Assembly: GCF_002078875.1 (NCBI RefSeq)
Contig: NC_034409.1
Span: 106,998,935 to 107,062,934 of the forward strand
From: Numida meleagris
Taxonomy: Eukaryota > Chordata > Aves > Galliformes > Numididae
Reading direction: 5' to 3'
Length of the DNA stretch: 64,000 bases
The notes under the pieces were generated by a model that made no database searches, was not told where the DNA came from, and saw nothing but the letters and a program-made list of their open reading frames with translations. The position numbers were made by a program, and so were the translations under genes. This document shows positions 1-12,789 of this stretch, piece after piece (position 1 is the stretch's first letter; the number at the start of each line of letters is the position of its first letter).

Positions 1-2394
<2,394 letters not shown>

Positions 2395-2478
2395 CAAAAT
2401 ACCAGATGAAGAAAGCAGCAATTGCACAACCGATGACTATTAAAATGGCTAATATAATGATTATGATTTTCTTTATAT
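2395..2478 (-). CDS. TMPRSS2: TMPRSS2 transmembrane-anchor exon (exon 4 of this model)
   Basis: An 84-nt exon bounded by a TTTCATTTCAG acceptor and a GTAAGA donor, phase 1 on both sides, so it joins the flanking exons in frame. It encodes about residues 95-122. A lysine pair (97-98) marks the cytoplasmic face, followed by an uninterrupted hydrophobic helix of about 23 residues (99-121) that is very rich in isoleucine and ends in FFIWYF. In a type II membrane protein this is the signal-anchor that leaves the C-terminal protease outside the cell. The helix sequence diverges from the human one, as usual for this exon, while its position just before the LDLRA exon is conserved. The open frame continues past both splice sites into the introns, which is accidental. 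Confidence 0.92.
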
Positions 2479-2809
2479 CTGAAATGAAAGTATGGACAAA
2501 ATGAGAAATTAGGTTCACAAATAAGGTAATAGCCAGCATGGTCACAAGCACTTCATGTATTTCCATGTATTTAAAAATTGGTGGTGTTTGCTCATCAAAC
2601 TTTTCTCCATTTCACCACCTTTCCTCCAAACTGTTCAGGTTCCTGTTACAACGGCACCCCAGCCAGCCATCACTTCCTCATTCACAGAGAGGAGGAAGCC
2701 CTCACAGATTCCCTCAATACAGGAATCTGAAGGAAAGACCACCTTTATTTCTTATCTTATTCTGGAAGACATTAAATCTAGCATTGGAAGAAATGCCAAC
2801 AAATCTTAC

Positions 2810-3014
2810 TCGATGAACACCTCCTGCTGGACGAACTGGATGAAGGTGCTACTGGACTGCTTGACTGATGGGTTGAAACTCTTGGGATATAGGTTGGCAC
2901 TGATGGAACATTCGTAGAGAAGTACTGTGGATATGGGTTAGCACCTACTTGTGGTCCGGCAGAATAGTAGTTTTCTGTCTGGAAGCCACGATTTTCATAG
3001 TACGGCGGTGGACG
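2810..3014 (-). CDS. TMPRSS2: TMPRSS2 cytoplasmic-tail exon (exon 3 of this model)
   Basis: A 205-nt exon of 68 codons plus one base, between an ATCATTTAG acceptor and a GTAAGA donor; it starts in phase 0 and ends in phase 1. It encodes the proline- and tyrosine-rich N-terminal cytoplasmic tail. It opens with PPPYYENRGFQTENYY, clearly related to the mammalian TMPRSS2 tail motif PYYENHGYQPENPY. Further on it has PQYFSTNVPSVPTYIPRVST and a serine-rich end with an RRC cluster before the membrane. This tail is diagnostic for TMPRSS2 because other TMPRSS proteins do not share it. The exon is slightly shorter than the human counterpart (about 223 nt, from memory). The plus-strand frames through this segment are shadows. 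Confidence 0.94.
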
Positions 3015-4968
3015 CTAAATGATAACATCATGGGAAAAGAAGGAAAAAAGGCAACACTGCGATTAGAACAAAGCAAATTTGAGATGCCACTTACACACAG
3101 AACTCTGCTAAGTAATTCTGCTAAAGCAAAAACCTAGTCCCAGCAATATCTGAACACTTGAAATGCTAATTAATTCAAGCCTCTTACACCTGTCTCACAG
3201 CGTATCTTACCCATTATGCAGAAAGCATGAGAATTCCTTATATCCACCTCTTTCAAGACTTATTAAAGACAACATCCCTCAGTATTCTGATAGTTGTAAA
3301 GAAATGCAACCTCATGAAAACAAAAATTCAGAAAGGAGTATTTTGTTCACTTACTACAGTAGAGGCCATCTTTCCTTCGTCAGCAGTACTGAAACAATTC
3401 AAGTGTTTGGAAGTAAAGCCTGAACCTATATAAAACAGGAAATAGTCATAACCAAAAAGCTTTGTCCACCTCTCTTGTCAATTATTTCTTTAGAAAAATG
3501 CTAAATTAGGGAAAAAAAAAATATGGAAGTCTTTCAAGAGAGAGTGGAAATGAAGGTACACCCTGAAACTGGATCTCAGTACAACCCAGAGGATCATACA
3601 GTGGCAAACGCTCACCCACAGGAGCACCACGCAAAGCCAGAGGATGGCGGTGGTGCCCACTCCTGCTCCAGGAGGAGCGCCCAGCAGCCTGGCAGTCTCC
3701 CACCCACTGTCAGCACCCAGCTGCTCCTCCCGCCTCTCTCAGTGCTTACTCATGTATCGCTGAAGCTTCTGACACGGAAACAAGAGTGCAAACAAAGCAT
3801 CAGGAAATACGGATTCAACCGATTTATTTAATAACGCTACATCCGGTAGCCCTGCAAACCACTGGTTTTACTCTTCCGTGTTGTCAAAAGTTTTCTTCTT
3901 GGTCGTGCGTTGTGGCCACCACACCAAAAATGGGGAAAGGAGCATGGCAAGGAAACAGCACGCCAAACCAATGCAAATGTTAGAGCTGCATCCAATGTTT
4001 CAAGCATATAGCAGTTTATTTTTAAGTTAAACATTAACACTAGGTAAAACCAACGATTAGCAGATACACAAGAAACACAAAACCTTTGCTGCCATGTTTC
4101 TAACACAGGCGGTTTCACACCACCTCAAGCAATCATCTTAATAAATAATTAAATCTACAGAGACCTCTCATGATATTACCCTACATGAGGAAAAGCACAG
4201 AAAGTGGTTCAGTCACACACTGAGCAATACAGTTCTCCAGCTTTCCAGAGCAAGCCCTGTGCACAGGCACAGAGCCACGGCCCCTGTGCACTCGAAGGCC
4301 GCTGCTGTAGACAGCAGTTGCAAAAAGACCCAGCATAACTCAGCCTGAAGTAGAAAGTTCTTTTAGAGTCTGTACCTCAATTGTCACCTCACCTAGAACC
4401 AAACCACAAATGTCTCTGAAGTGGACTTCAAGAGCAGCTTAGCACCTAAGAGCATGCCAAAAATTCACGACAGTTTAGGGCAGCTGATCACGGTATTAAC
4501 CTATTAGTGCTACCAAAAAGGAATAAATAGAATAGCACTGTGTTGAACTCTTGTTTGAATGGCAGACAAGAGAAAACAAGTCTTATTCCTACTTACAGTA
4601 AGTAGCTCATGAAGACTGGTGACTAAGTCTGCATGACTTCTATTTCATGTCGCATCCATTCTTGGTCACTTCTTCATAGTAGAGTCAGGTAAACTCAGTT
4701 CTGCCCAAACTTACAGGACAAGTAACACTTTGCAGGAAGATATTGCTGTTCCTTGTTCTCTGAAAAAGGAGAGGGGAAAAAAAGGTACAGAAGTTTAGTG
4801 ATATCAGACAGAAGAGAGTACTATGTGATTCTGAGACAGGCCAACAGGAATCACAATTAAGAAAAACTCCAATTATTTTCTACAGTACAATTTGAAATTC
4901 TTTGCAAGTTGACAGATGACAGGCTTCCTTACTTTTTTTTTTTAAATAACTAAGCAACAGAGTCTTAC
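3015..4968 (-). other. TMPRSS2: TMPRSS2 intron 2
   Basis: An intron of about 1.95 kb between the proposed exons 2 and 3. It holds a locally GC-rich patch at about 3600-3745, open on both strands, and a minus-strand frame at 3868-3990 followed by AATAAA, discussed in the findings. The rest is AT-rich unique sequence. Confidence 0.6.
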
Positions 4969-5053
4969 CTCGACTTCAACTACCTCTCCTAATTCAGTTC
5001 TTGTTAATCTGTTTCCCATGCAACTGATTAATAACAGATTTTCCATTATCACA
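4969..5053 (-). CDS. TMPRSS2: Probable TMPRSS2 start-codon exon (exon 2)
   Basis: An 85-nt candidate exon on the minus strand, with a TATGTTTTGTAG acceptor and a GTAAGA donor. An ATG at 5046-5044 has A at -3 and G at +4 and opens 26 codons without a stop, ending exactly in phase 0, which the next exon requires. The peptide starts MENLLLISCMGNRL and ends VVEVE, then joins RPPPYYEN. Mammalian exon 2 also carries the start codon, but contributes only about five codons, and I see no sequence similarity to it. A second in-frame ATG lies nine codons in. Supporting the call: two splice sites, the phase and the position between the promoter and exon 3. A competing noncoding exon could exist near 6444, where a strong GTAAGT donor lies on the minus strand. 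Transcript data would settle it. Confidence 0.55.
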
Positions 5054-6552
5054 CTACAAAACATAGGCAAGATGAGATATAGACACATACATATTTCCAT
5101 GAAATTATTTTGCAGGATGTTAAAAAGAGATTAAAGTGAAATCACTAGATTCCCATTAGATTGTAAATGCTTCAAAGGCAAAAAAAAATAAATATAATGA
5201 TGGGTAACATCCAATAACTATACAATCTAGTCTTCTTAAACATGGATCACCAAGGCACTCTGGGATGTTTTACAAATAACCAAGGGTACTGCAGCAGATT
5301 CACAGATAAGGAAGCTGGGCCATGGAAAAACAAACTGACCTGTCGAATAATCCCCATCCCAACAATGACAGAGCTAGGAGGGATGGGTGTGTTATCTCAG
5401 CCCAGCACTTTGGCTTCATGCGTGATATTTAAATACATTCCACATAAAAAGTGTTATAAACCCATACTGATGAGGAAAAATTTAGTGAGAACACAGAACT
5501 ATCCTTTCCTTCCCCTTCCAGTCATCCTCCAAACATGTGACAAGCTATAATGGCACATTACTGGGTACATCTGAAGAAACCTCAGAAGTCCTTCAAAGTG
5601 AGAAGAGACAGGGGAGTTAAAGCGTACAGGGATCCTCACGCAAGGAAATGGAGATGTAGCTCATCTCTGCAGCAGGCTTGAAAGAACAAGAGACACGGCA
5701 TAGAGAAACAAAGCCTTGAACAACAGACAGGGTCCTGTGAGGTAGAGTCTTGCAGGTCAACTTGCCACGCAACACCTTCCAACTTTGGGAAAAGTACAGC
5801 CATGGATTGAAAAGGAACCATCATTCACTTGCAGTCAAACCCTTGAATTTCAAAACCTTCAGTTTGTTCCAGCATTGGACAGAATGAGCATCTGAACACC
5901 CATATCACAGAAGTTCCAAAAACCAAGTTTGCTTTTCTTTCAGAACTCTGAAAGTAAAGAAATAACGCTACAATTTCTAATGATAGACAATAATAAGTAC
6001 AAAATGTACAGCCATCGCTGACATAGCATTCTGATGAATACACTGAAATACGCTGCCTCACAGCAGGCAGCTATTACTCAAAATATTTCAGCCTCTTTTC
6101 ACATGCACCTTAGGAGTGTTATCATTATAGTTCTGTCATGGGTCATTACGGTTCAAAAATATATATATTGTTTTTTCCAATAAACGATGTCAGGTTGGGA
6201 AAAAAATTGAAAATATTAAGATTGACCCAAGACAAATTTAATCCAGTGCTTTTTAGTAAAGCTTTTCAGTGAATTTCTGCAAATTAACGCTGTAAATGTA
6301 AAACAAAGTTATGATTTGATAGGCTTTTTTCACGCAAGAAATGAAAACATTACTTCCTTATCGCACATCATGTTCTAACTTTTAATTAGAAGCAGTACCA
6401 TGCTTCAGACGTGCAGAGCTCCACAAGCACCGCAACTTACCTTAGTTTCTGGAAGCTTTCATAAACAGATAGCTTTAAGTTGCTTCCATGCTTGGACAAG
6501 TACATCAATAGGATTGAATGGTACTTTCAAGCATCCTAATATAACACCATAA

Positions 6553-6610
6553 ATCACAGAATTATTAAGGTTGGAAAACACCTCTAAGGTCATCTAGTCC
6601 AATTGTCAAA
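6553..6610 (-). mobile_element. CR1 LINE 3'-end fragment
   Basis: The stretch TCACAGAATTATTAAGGTTGG followed by AAAACACCTCTAAGGTCATCTAGTCCAA is the CR1 3' end read in reverse. The fragment is short and diverged, in TMPRSS2 intron 1, with its 3' end at the low coordinate. Confidence 0.7.
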
Positions 6611-7265
6611 TCCAGAAAATTGGCCACTGAAGCCAGAGATATATTGACAACAGTATGCCTATCACGTTTCTGTATTATTTCACTACAGATTTTATGCCAT
6701 TTCCTGAACAAGAAATGTTAATAGCTGTTTGCCTAGCTCTATTACAGGTACCATCAACTGAAAAAAAAATTAAAACAAGCAACAAAATCCAAAACTCATT
6801 CTTGATAGCTATACATGTGTAAAAGCAAATGTATGCAAAGAAGGAAAAAGTGAGAAGAAAGAACAGATAAAAATGAAATGCATAGAGAAAAGATCAGCTT
6901 CTAAAAGGAGGAAGTAAAACAGCATCCAAATGATCCATATAAAGCAGTGACTAACACTGATACCAAGTCATAAGCAAAAAACATTTGTCCTCATTATCCA
7001 AATAAAGAAATACAGCATACCCATTAAAGTGGCAATGGAGTAATCCCAGTGCAAAGCTCAACCTTAACTTAAAAAAGTCAACATATGCCTTTTACTGGCA
7101 ACATTACAAATGAAGCATACTGTTACATGTTTACATCACCCTAGAAGTTTCGGTGGATACAGGAAGCCAGCAGTGACAGTAATGGGCAGGGAACAAACAA
7201 GCAAAGAGACAATTCCAGGTTTACTTACAAGATCTTTCCATACACTGTGCAGTAGTCACTGCAGG

Positions 7266-7485
7266 GTCAGCTGGGGGTTAGGGACAGGGTCTGCACCAGA
7301 GGGCAGAGAGCGTGGAACAGGCTGCCCAGGGCAGTGGGCACGACCCCGAGTGCTGGAGTTCAGGAAGCATTTGGACACTGCTCTCAGGTAAAGGGTTTGA
7401 TTTTGAGTGGTGCTGTGCAGAGCCAGGAGTTGGACTTGGTGATCCTCATGGGTCCCTTCCAACCTGCGATATTCAGTGATACTAC
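7266..7485 (+). mobile_element. CR1 LINE 3'-end fragment, GGTTAGGGACAGG-type subfamily
   Basis: Contains the block CTGGGGGTTAGGGACAGGG, then CACCAGAGGGCAG and the terminal GGGTCCCTTCCAACC, ending in ATTCAGTGAT. The same arrangement recurs at 35,197-35,428, so this is one CR1 subfamily distinct from the more common type in the window. It lies antisense to TMPRSS2 in intron 1. Confidence 0.8.
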
Positions 7486-7629
7486 GGCCTAGCAGAGAAC
7501 TATGTAAGACTACGCAAATATTTACATGAGTTTGCCTCAATAGAACCTTGGCATTCCTAGGTTTCTTAAGAAATAGCTTTGGAGCTATTCCAGATTAGCT
7601 CCTAAAAATATAATTAAACTACAGAAGTA

Positions 7630-7668
7630 CTTATCAAGAGGTGTTAAAAAACAGTGCCTCTTGATAAG
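7630..7668. repeat. Perfect 12-bp hairpin in TMPRSS2 intron 1
   Basis: CTTATCAAGAGG (7630-7641) and CCTCTTGATAAG (7657-7668) flank a 15-nt A-rich loop; G-U pairs could extend the stem inward by two or three pairs in RNA. Seen directly; function unknown. Confidence 0.9.
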
Positions 7669-8511
7669 CACTACCAGAAACTCAAATACAGTCCACAATA
7701 CAACAGTATTCCCAAGGTCAGAAAACCAAGATTCATTCCACTTCCACAAGATAAATCTCAGAGCATAGCAGTCTCATTCTAAGCTGTTATGGGATGATGC
7801 ACTCATACTGTGAGTGACACCCTGAAAAAGTGTTATCATGTAACTGCCTATTACAAATACATAGATGATTATATATAGGGAATTAAAAAAAAAAAAAAAA
7901 AGGTTGGGAACGGTTGGGTGGGAAAGGAAGCAGAAAAGGTGTTGTCTAACTGAGCAGCAGAAGAGTTATAACCCTATAGAAAGCTGTTTACAGAATGAAA
8001 GAGGGCAAGAGTCCAAATAATCAGATTTGCTGGGATGGTGGAGCTGGATCTATGGGTCAGATATGAGCTGTAGCTGAGATTAGTGCCCACAGCACCCAGA
8101 GCCTCACACACATAGATCGCTTTGTTGCTAAAGGATGCAGCAACCGTCAGCCTGGCATTTAGATGCATTCTTCCCCAGTACCACACTCCTGGTTCTGCTT
8201 CTGACCACTTCTCTGCATAGAGGAACAACCAACTTCAACTTCGGGTAGCACAATGCATGTCTCAGTCTGCAGCAATGAGTCCTGGCTGGTTCACGGCCAG
8301 GGAAGCTTGCAAGAACACTTGTTTGCCATATCCAAGTTGCAAACAAATGAGCTTGCAGACATAGTTATCACTTAGCCATGCTGCAGAAAAATAAATAAAA
8401 GCTAGCAACGCTAACAAAACTGACTTATTTAGGCATTTGCCCAGGTCAGCTGCTTCCCATCTGTGGACTCCGCTCCTGAGAAGCTATAAACCAAGGGGTC
8501 TGTGGCAGATG

Positions 8512-8720
8512 ACAGAATTGTAGGCGTTGGAAAAGACCTCTGGAGATCATCACGTCCAAACCCCCTGCTAAAGCAGGCTCCCTACAGCAGGTTGCACAGG
8601 AAAGTGCCCAGACAGCTCTTGAGTATCTCCAGAGGAGGAGATACTCTCTCACAGGCTCTCTGGGCAGCCTGTACCAGTCCTCTGTCGCTCTCAGAGGAAG
8701 ACAAGCCAGCTCCTGCCAGG
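8512..8720 (-). mobile_element. CR1 LINE 3'-end fragment
   Basis: GTTGGAAAAGACCTCTGGAG at the low end, then CCCTGCTAAAGCAGGCTCCC and TCTCTGGGCAGCCTGTACCA: the reverse of a CR1 3' region from a subfamily carrying the CTAAAGCAGG block. It is 5'-truncated, as nearly all copies are. Confidence 0.8.
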
Positions 8721-9190
8721 GGTTGGATTCACCCCACCAAGGCCCTCATTACCAGAGACTGCTTTAAGGATCCACACGTCCACAACACGGAACGAGCAGT
8801 AACGCAGCAGCACAGCCACAGCTGAGTAGCAGCACCTGAACATTGTCCATTCCACTGACCACTGCCCCACACAGTGCCTGTCTCACCCCTTGCGTTCCGC
8901 TGCCTTGCTTGATGCAACCTGGCCCCAAGAGGCGAAGCCGCTTCCTTTGGCTCTTTGTAATGCACTGAAGGCGTGAGTGTAACTTTACTCAGGGCAAACG
9001 GGGACACCCAGGACAAGGACACAGTGTGAGAGCAGTCCGTCAAGTTCACAGACCCACACTAGGCCCTGCAAACCTGCGGTGAAACCCGAGGTGCAGGGAG
9101 GTGTGAGCTTCAATGAGACCGCTGGAAGGAGCGTGCAGGGCAGTGAGCGCAGCACTCCAAGCTCTGGCCTGGAAACCGCAACGATACCGA

Positions 9191-9402
9191 ATCACAGAAT
9201 GGTTTGGGTTGGAAGGGGGCTCAAAGCCCACTCAGCCCAACCCCTGCCATGGGCAGGGCTGCCCCCCACCAGCTCAGGCTGCCCAGGGCCCCATCCAACC
9301 TGGCCTTGAGCGCCTCCAGGGACGGGGCACCACAGCTTCTCTGGGCAGCCTGTGCCAGCGCCTCACTGCCTTTCTGTTAAGAATTTCCCCCTAACATCTA
9401 AA
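9191..9402 (-). mobile_element. CR1 LINE 3'-end fragment
   Basis: Begins TCACAGAATGGTTTGGGTTG and continues through CCATCCAACCTGGCCTTGAG and TCTCTGGGCAGCCTGTGCCA. It sits about 160 bp inside intron 1 from the CpG island, so it is part of the promoter neighbourhood. Closely related to the copies at 21,021, 38,326 and 39,620. Confidence 0.9.
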
Positions 9403-9559
9403 TATATGATACAATTCCTGCAGGAAGGCACTCTACCAACAGAGTCACTTTCCAAAATTTGACCGGACAAATATGACACCTGTAGCCAGAAATTGGCACT
9501 TTCACAAGAAACCAAAGAGCTGCAACACAGCGAAGAGGCCCCGGAACTTGACACTGCTT

Positions 9560-10060
9560 TGGTTTATCCTGCATAGGAGCAACAACACGCTCCAACACCT
9601 CGGAACAGCCGCCTCATCCCGCAGCATCCTGTCTCGCAGTATATCCCTCCTCGGGAGAAGCTGCCGCTGCCCCTCGCCCCGGCCCATCCCGGCCCGGCGA
9701 AGCCCCGCCACGACGGGGATGTCACGTCCGGCCCCTCCGCACCCTAAAAGCCGAGCCCTGGCTGAAGCCCCCCCCCCCCAGCAGCACGGCCCCGCGGGCG
9801 GGGAGCTCCATGCTTACCTGCAGCGCAGCACAGAGCAGACGCGGCACGGCGGGCCGGCAGCAGCGGAGGGTCGGGGAGGAGCCAGGCGGCGGGGGAGCGG
9901 CTGAAAGGGGCCGGGCAACGAATCCACCTGCGGGCACCTGCCCGTCCCCTCCCCCGGCCGGGCAGCGGGCCCCCCAGCCTTCTTCCCGCCCCCTCTTCTT
10001 CCTCCTTCTCCTCCCTCGCCCTTCTGCAAAACTAACACGCCGCAGGGAAACGAGCAACGA
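9560..10060 (-). promoter_or_regulatory. TMPRSS2: CpG island / TMPRSS2 promoter region
   Basis: CpG dinucleotides are dense here, against near absence in the flanks. The island has GC boxes such as GGGCGGGG near 9796, a CRE-like GTCACGTC at 9721-9728 and a long pyrimidine tract (plus strand) at about 9977-10,025, just upstream of the presumed start. The position at the 5' end of the minus-strand gene supports a promoter role. No TATA box is visible. The side above 10,090 drops abruptly to AT-rich DNA. Confidence 0.8.
9818..9960 (-). other. TMPRSS2: TMPRSS2 exon 1 (5' untranslated); upstream end approximate
   Basis: Inside the CpG island the minus strand shows a strong donor, GCTGCAG followed by GTAAGC, with the last exon base at 9818. 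No TATA box is visible, so the transcription start is probably dispersed and the upper coordinate here is a guess; it could extend beyond 10,000. Mammalian TMPRSS2 also begins with a short GC-rich untranslated exon. One minus-strand frame is open from an ATG at 10,038 through the splice to exon 2, so an N-terminal extension cannot be excluded (see findings). Confidence 0.7.
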
Positions 10061-10983
10061 GAGCCATCGACCCCCCCTGAAGGGGGTAGGTCGGGAGGTG
10101 ATAAAGAGCGCTCCTATCGTGCTCGGGATGGAGAAATCATTTCCTTTTTTTCTTTTTAATAACTACATAATAAAAGCGTGCTTTTAAAGAATACTGCAAT
10201 CTCAGCAGTCACGTTACTCTGGTGACTTGGGGTGACTCTCCTGTAACACAGATCTACAAACGAACTGGGAGCCAAAACAGCTCCACCACAAAATAAAAAG
10301 TCACTTATCTCCAAAAACCTCCGAGTGTGACAGGGAAAGTCCATAGGTAAATGAAGAACTTTTAACAACACCTTCTGATTACCTACAGCGTAGTTCTATG
10401 CTGTGCTAGCATCTTTTTAGGGAGACTGCAGAGAAGGGAGCGGACTGAAGTTGGGCATGAGAAATGTTTGGGTTGTGTTTATGTTTTCAGATGTGTATCA
10501 AGGAATGACATCAGGTGCACCAAGAAGCTGGAATCATACCTTCAGTGTTTTTCCAGCTCTATATATTTATTCAAAGAGAGACGTACCTTCTGATCTTTCA
10601 GTACGAAACAGCGTTTGCTGAAATGTCGTAGTGAGCATGGAGGTGGTGTGTTGGCGATTGGAGATGATGATCTTAAGGTATTTTCCAGTCTTAATGATTC
10701 TATGATCTTTAAGTTTTGCTGAGACTTTCCAGCTCTGCCTTTCTGTTGGGCTGTTTTTGATCATGCTCTCCTAAAAAGAGTCAGTGAGACTCAGTAATTT
10801 TCCAACATGGATTCAGATGCAGGAACTAGTCCTCTCATTTATCCTGAAGCAAAACGTAAGGCTGTCCCGTGTCACACCCACAGCGGTTCTCTAAAGCTTA
10901 CACCTGCGTGGCACGTTCTTGTCTTTAATCTACAGTAACTCTGCCAGTGGCCCTCAGAGCTTAGAGGAATTTTAGTTTTGTGG
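10061..10983. other. Unique sequence upstream of the TMPRSS2 promoter
   Basis: No exon or repeat recognised. An imperfect CCCCCT/AGGGGG dyad lies at about 10,075-10,086 at the island edge; beyond about 10,090 the composition turns AT-rich. Minus-strand promoter elements could lie here, but none is clear. Confidence 0.5.
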
Positions 10984-11251
10984 TAGAACAAGGGGGAATG
11001 TCTTTAAACTGAAAGAGGGGAGATTTAGATTAGGTGTTATGAGGAAATTCTTTCCTCAGAGGGCAGTGAGGCGCTGGCACAGGCTGCCCAGAGAAGCTGT
11101 GGTGCCCCATCCCTGGAGGCGCTCAAGGCCAGGTTGGATGGGGCCCTGGGCAGCCTGAGCTGGTGGGGGACAGCCCTGCCCATGGCAGGGGTTGGGACTG
11201 GGTGGGCTTTGAGGTCCCTTCCAACCCAAGCCGTTCTGTGTTGCTGTGATC
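10984..11251 (+). mobile_element. CR1 LINE 3'-end fragment
   Basis: Encodes the CR1 C-terminal signature (RFRL-like, then WHRLPR-type) around 11,020-11,100, followed by CCAGGTTGGATGGGGCCCTG and GGTCCCTTCCAACCCAAGCC, ending in TTCTGTG. The 3' end is at the high coordinate. Confidence 0.9.
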
Positions 11252-12789
11252 TCCTTTTGGATTTGTCCAAATACCCTATGCAGTGACTGCAGGTATGTAG
11301 AAAGGGAGATGTGAAACATAAATGCCTCTGTGAATTGATGGTGTCCACTTCTAAGGGATTGTATCAATTGAGCCGAAGGACAGGGTAGCAGGGAACAGCC
11401 AAGTTTGCTCTGTTGAGAAGAAGCCTTAGAAAGGGAGCCATGTGGCTTTGTGAACTGCACACAATACCAGCAGGACAGCCATGGCGGGGATTCAGTGGGG
11501 CCCCATTACAATGAGCGGCACTCTGCTTAGTTACAGACTGGAAGGCCTGGGCCCCCGCCAGCAGCCTGCTGATTAATGCTGTTAGCACCTTTTCTTCTCA
11601 GAGGGAAGACGGACCGATGGCAGAGCTGGCCAGGGAAAAGTGCACTCTGTCTTCAGCCCAATTCTCTCTTGCTTCAGTCTGGCTGGGAGGTTGGTTTCTG
11701 GCTCACTGAATGGTTGATGTTTCCGTTCTCTAACATGGTAAAAGCTTTTTTTTTTTTTTTTTGAAACCGGGTTAATATTCTGCAAGCTTAACTCAGTTTG
11801 CTAACAAAGGTCAAAGGGGCACTCACACAGAGCAGCAGAGGTGGGAAGGGGACATTGCCTCCCTCCTCCTGGCACCAGAAGTTGCAGGGTCTGCTCAGCT
11901 TGTCCTTTCCAGCTGAGGACCAGCTCACGGCCCCTCTTGCAGTGTGTTTGTGTATATATCAACATTAATGTCTTTTAATTATGCAAGCTGACTTCTGCAG
12001 AGCAGGATGCCAAGCGTTCATTTCATTAACGTATCACAAGCCAGGGCTGGGCTGGGCCTTCGGGGCTGGTGCACACCTGCGGAGGGGCCTTCTCTTGCCC
12101 AGAGCTGGAGATGTCCCAGCGTTACCCAGCGTGATGCTGCATGCCTCCACTCTTACCCAAACACCTTTTTCGCACTTTACAGTCTAAGTGTTCAGTGAAC
12201 CACTTCGTCCTCTGCACTTACGCATGTGTGAGGCAGGGGAGGATGCTTGCTTTAGTTTTTACAGGGAAAGAAGTTAATGCTTCTGTACACTTGTGCTAAG
12301 GATCTGAAACTCAGTGTGTGAATACACTGATCTCCTGAAGTGTCTGGCATCACTGCCCATTGCATATCCTTCCACACGAAAACTTCACTGCTCCTTGACT
12401 TCTCCTTCTACTCTACTGTTTAAGGCCATTAACCATAACTTTTATTGTTCCCACAGTGCTTCATCATCATAGTTCATTTCCTACTCTGTTAATACTCAAC
12501 ATATGATCTGCTCCATTGTCTTTCTTGCTTTTTAGCTTTTGTGTACGTTTCTAGTGTCTAATAAAAATCTTAGGGCTTGAGAGATGAAGTTTTTCCTAAA
12601 GCAAAGCACTGGAGTCCTTACTTAAAGTCCTTACTTAAATGTCATAGTGAGCTTGCCCTTACCACTTTGGGACCACCACACAGGACTTCTACCCAACAGA
12701 ACCAGAATTAAAGATATATCTTGGTGAATTCAGTGCTAAAGCCCATAGCTGGACACAGCCATTTGGATAGCAAACTGGCTAACCCAACC
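11252..12789. other. Unique intergenic sequence
   Basis: No gene or repeat recognised. A T-run lies at about 11,747-11,762. The reading frames are short and match nothing I know. Confidence 0.5.

Larger units (their letters stand above)
5054..9817 (-). other. TMPRSS2: TMPRSS2 intron 1
   Basis: The first intron, about 4.8 kb, separates the untranslated first exon from the start-codon exon. It contains four CR1 fragments (listed separately), an A-run near 7884-7900 and a perfect 12-bp hairpin at 7630-7668. A strong minus-strand GTAAGT donor near 6444 could mark an alternative untranslated exon. Confidence 0.6.

Noticed and set aside
9473..10187. Long plus-strand frames across the TMPRSS2 CpG island
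   Set aside because: Stop-poor GC-rich sequence antisense to exon 1, with no homology and no splice structure on the plus strand.
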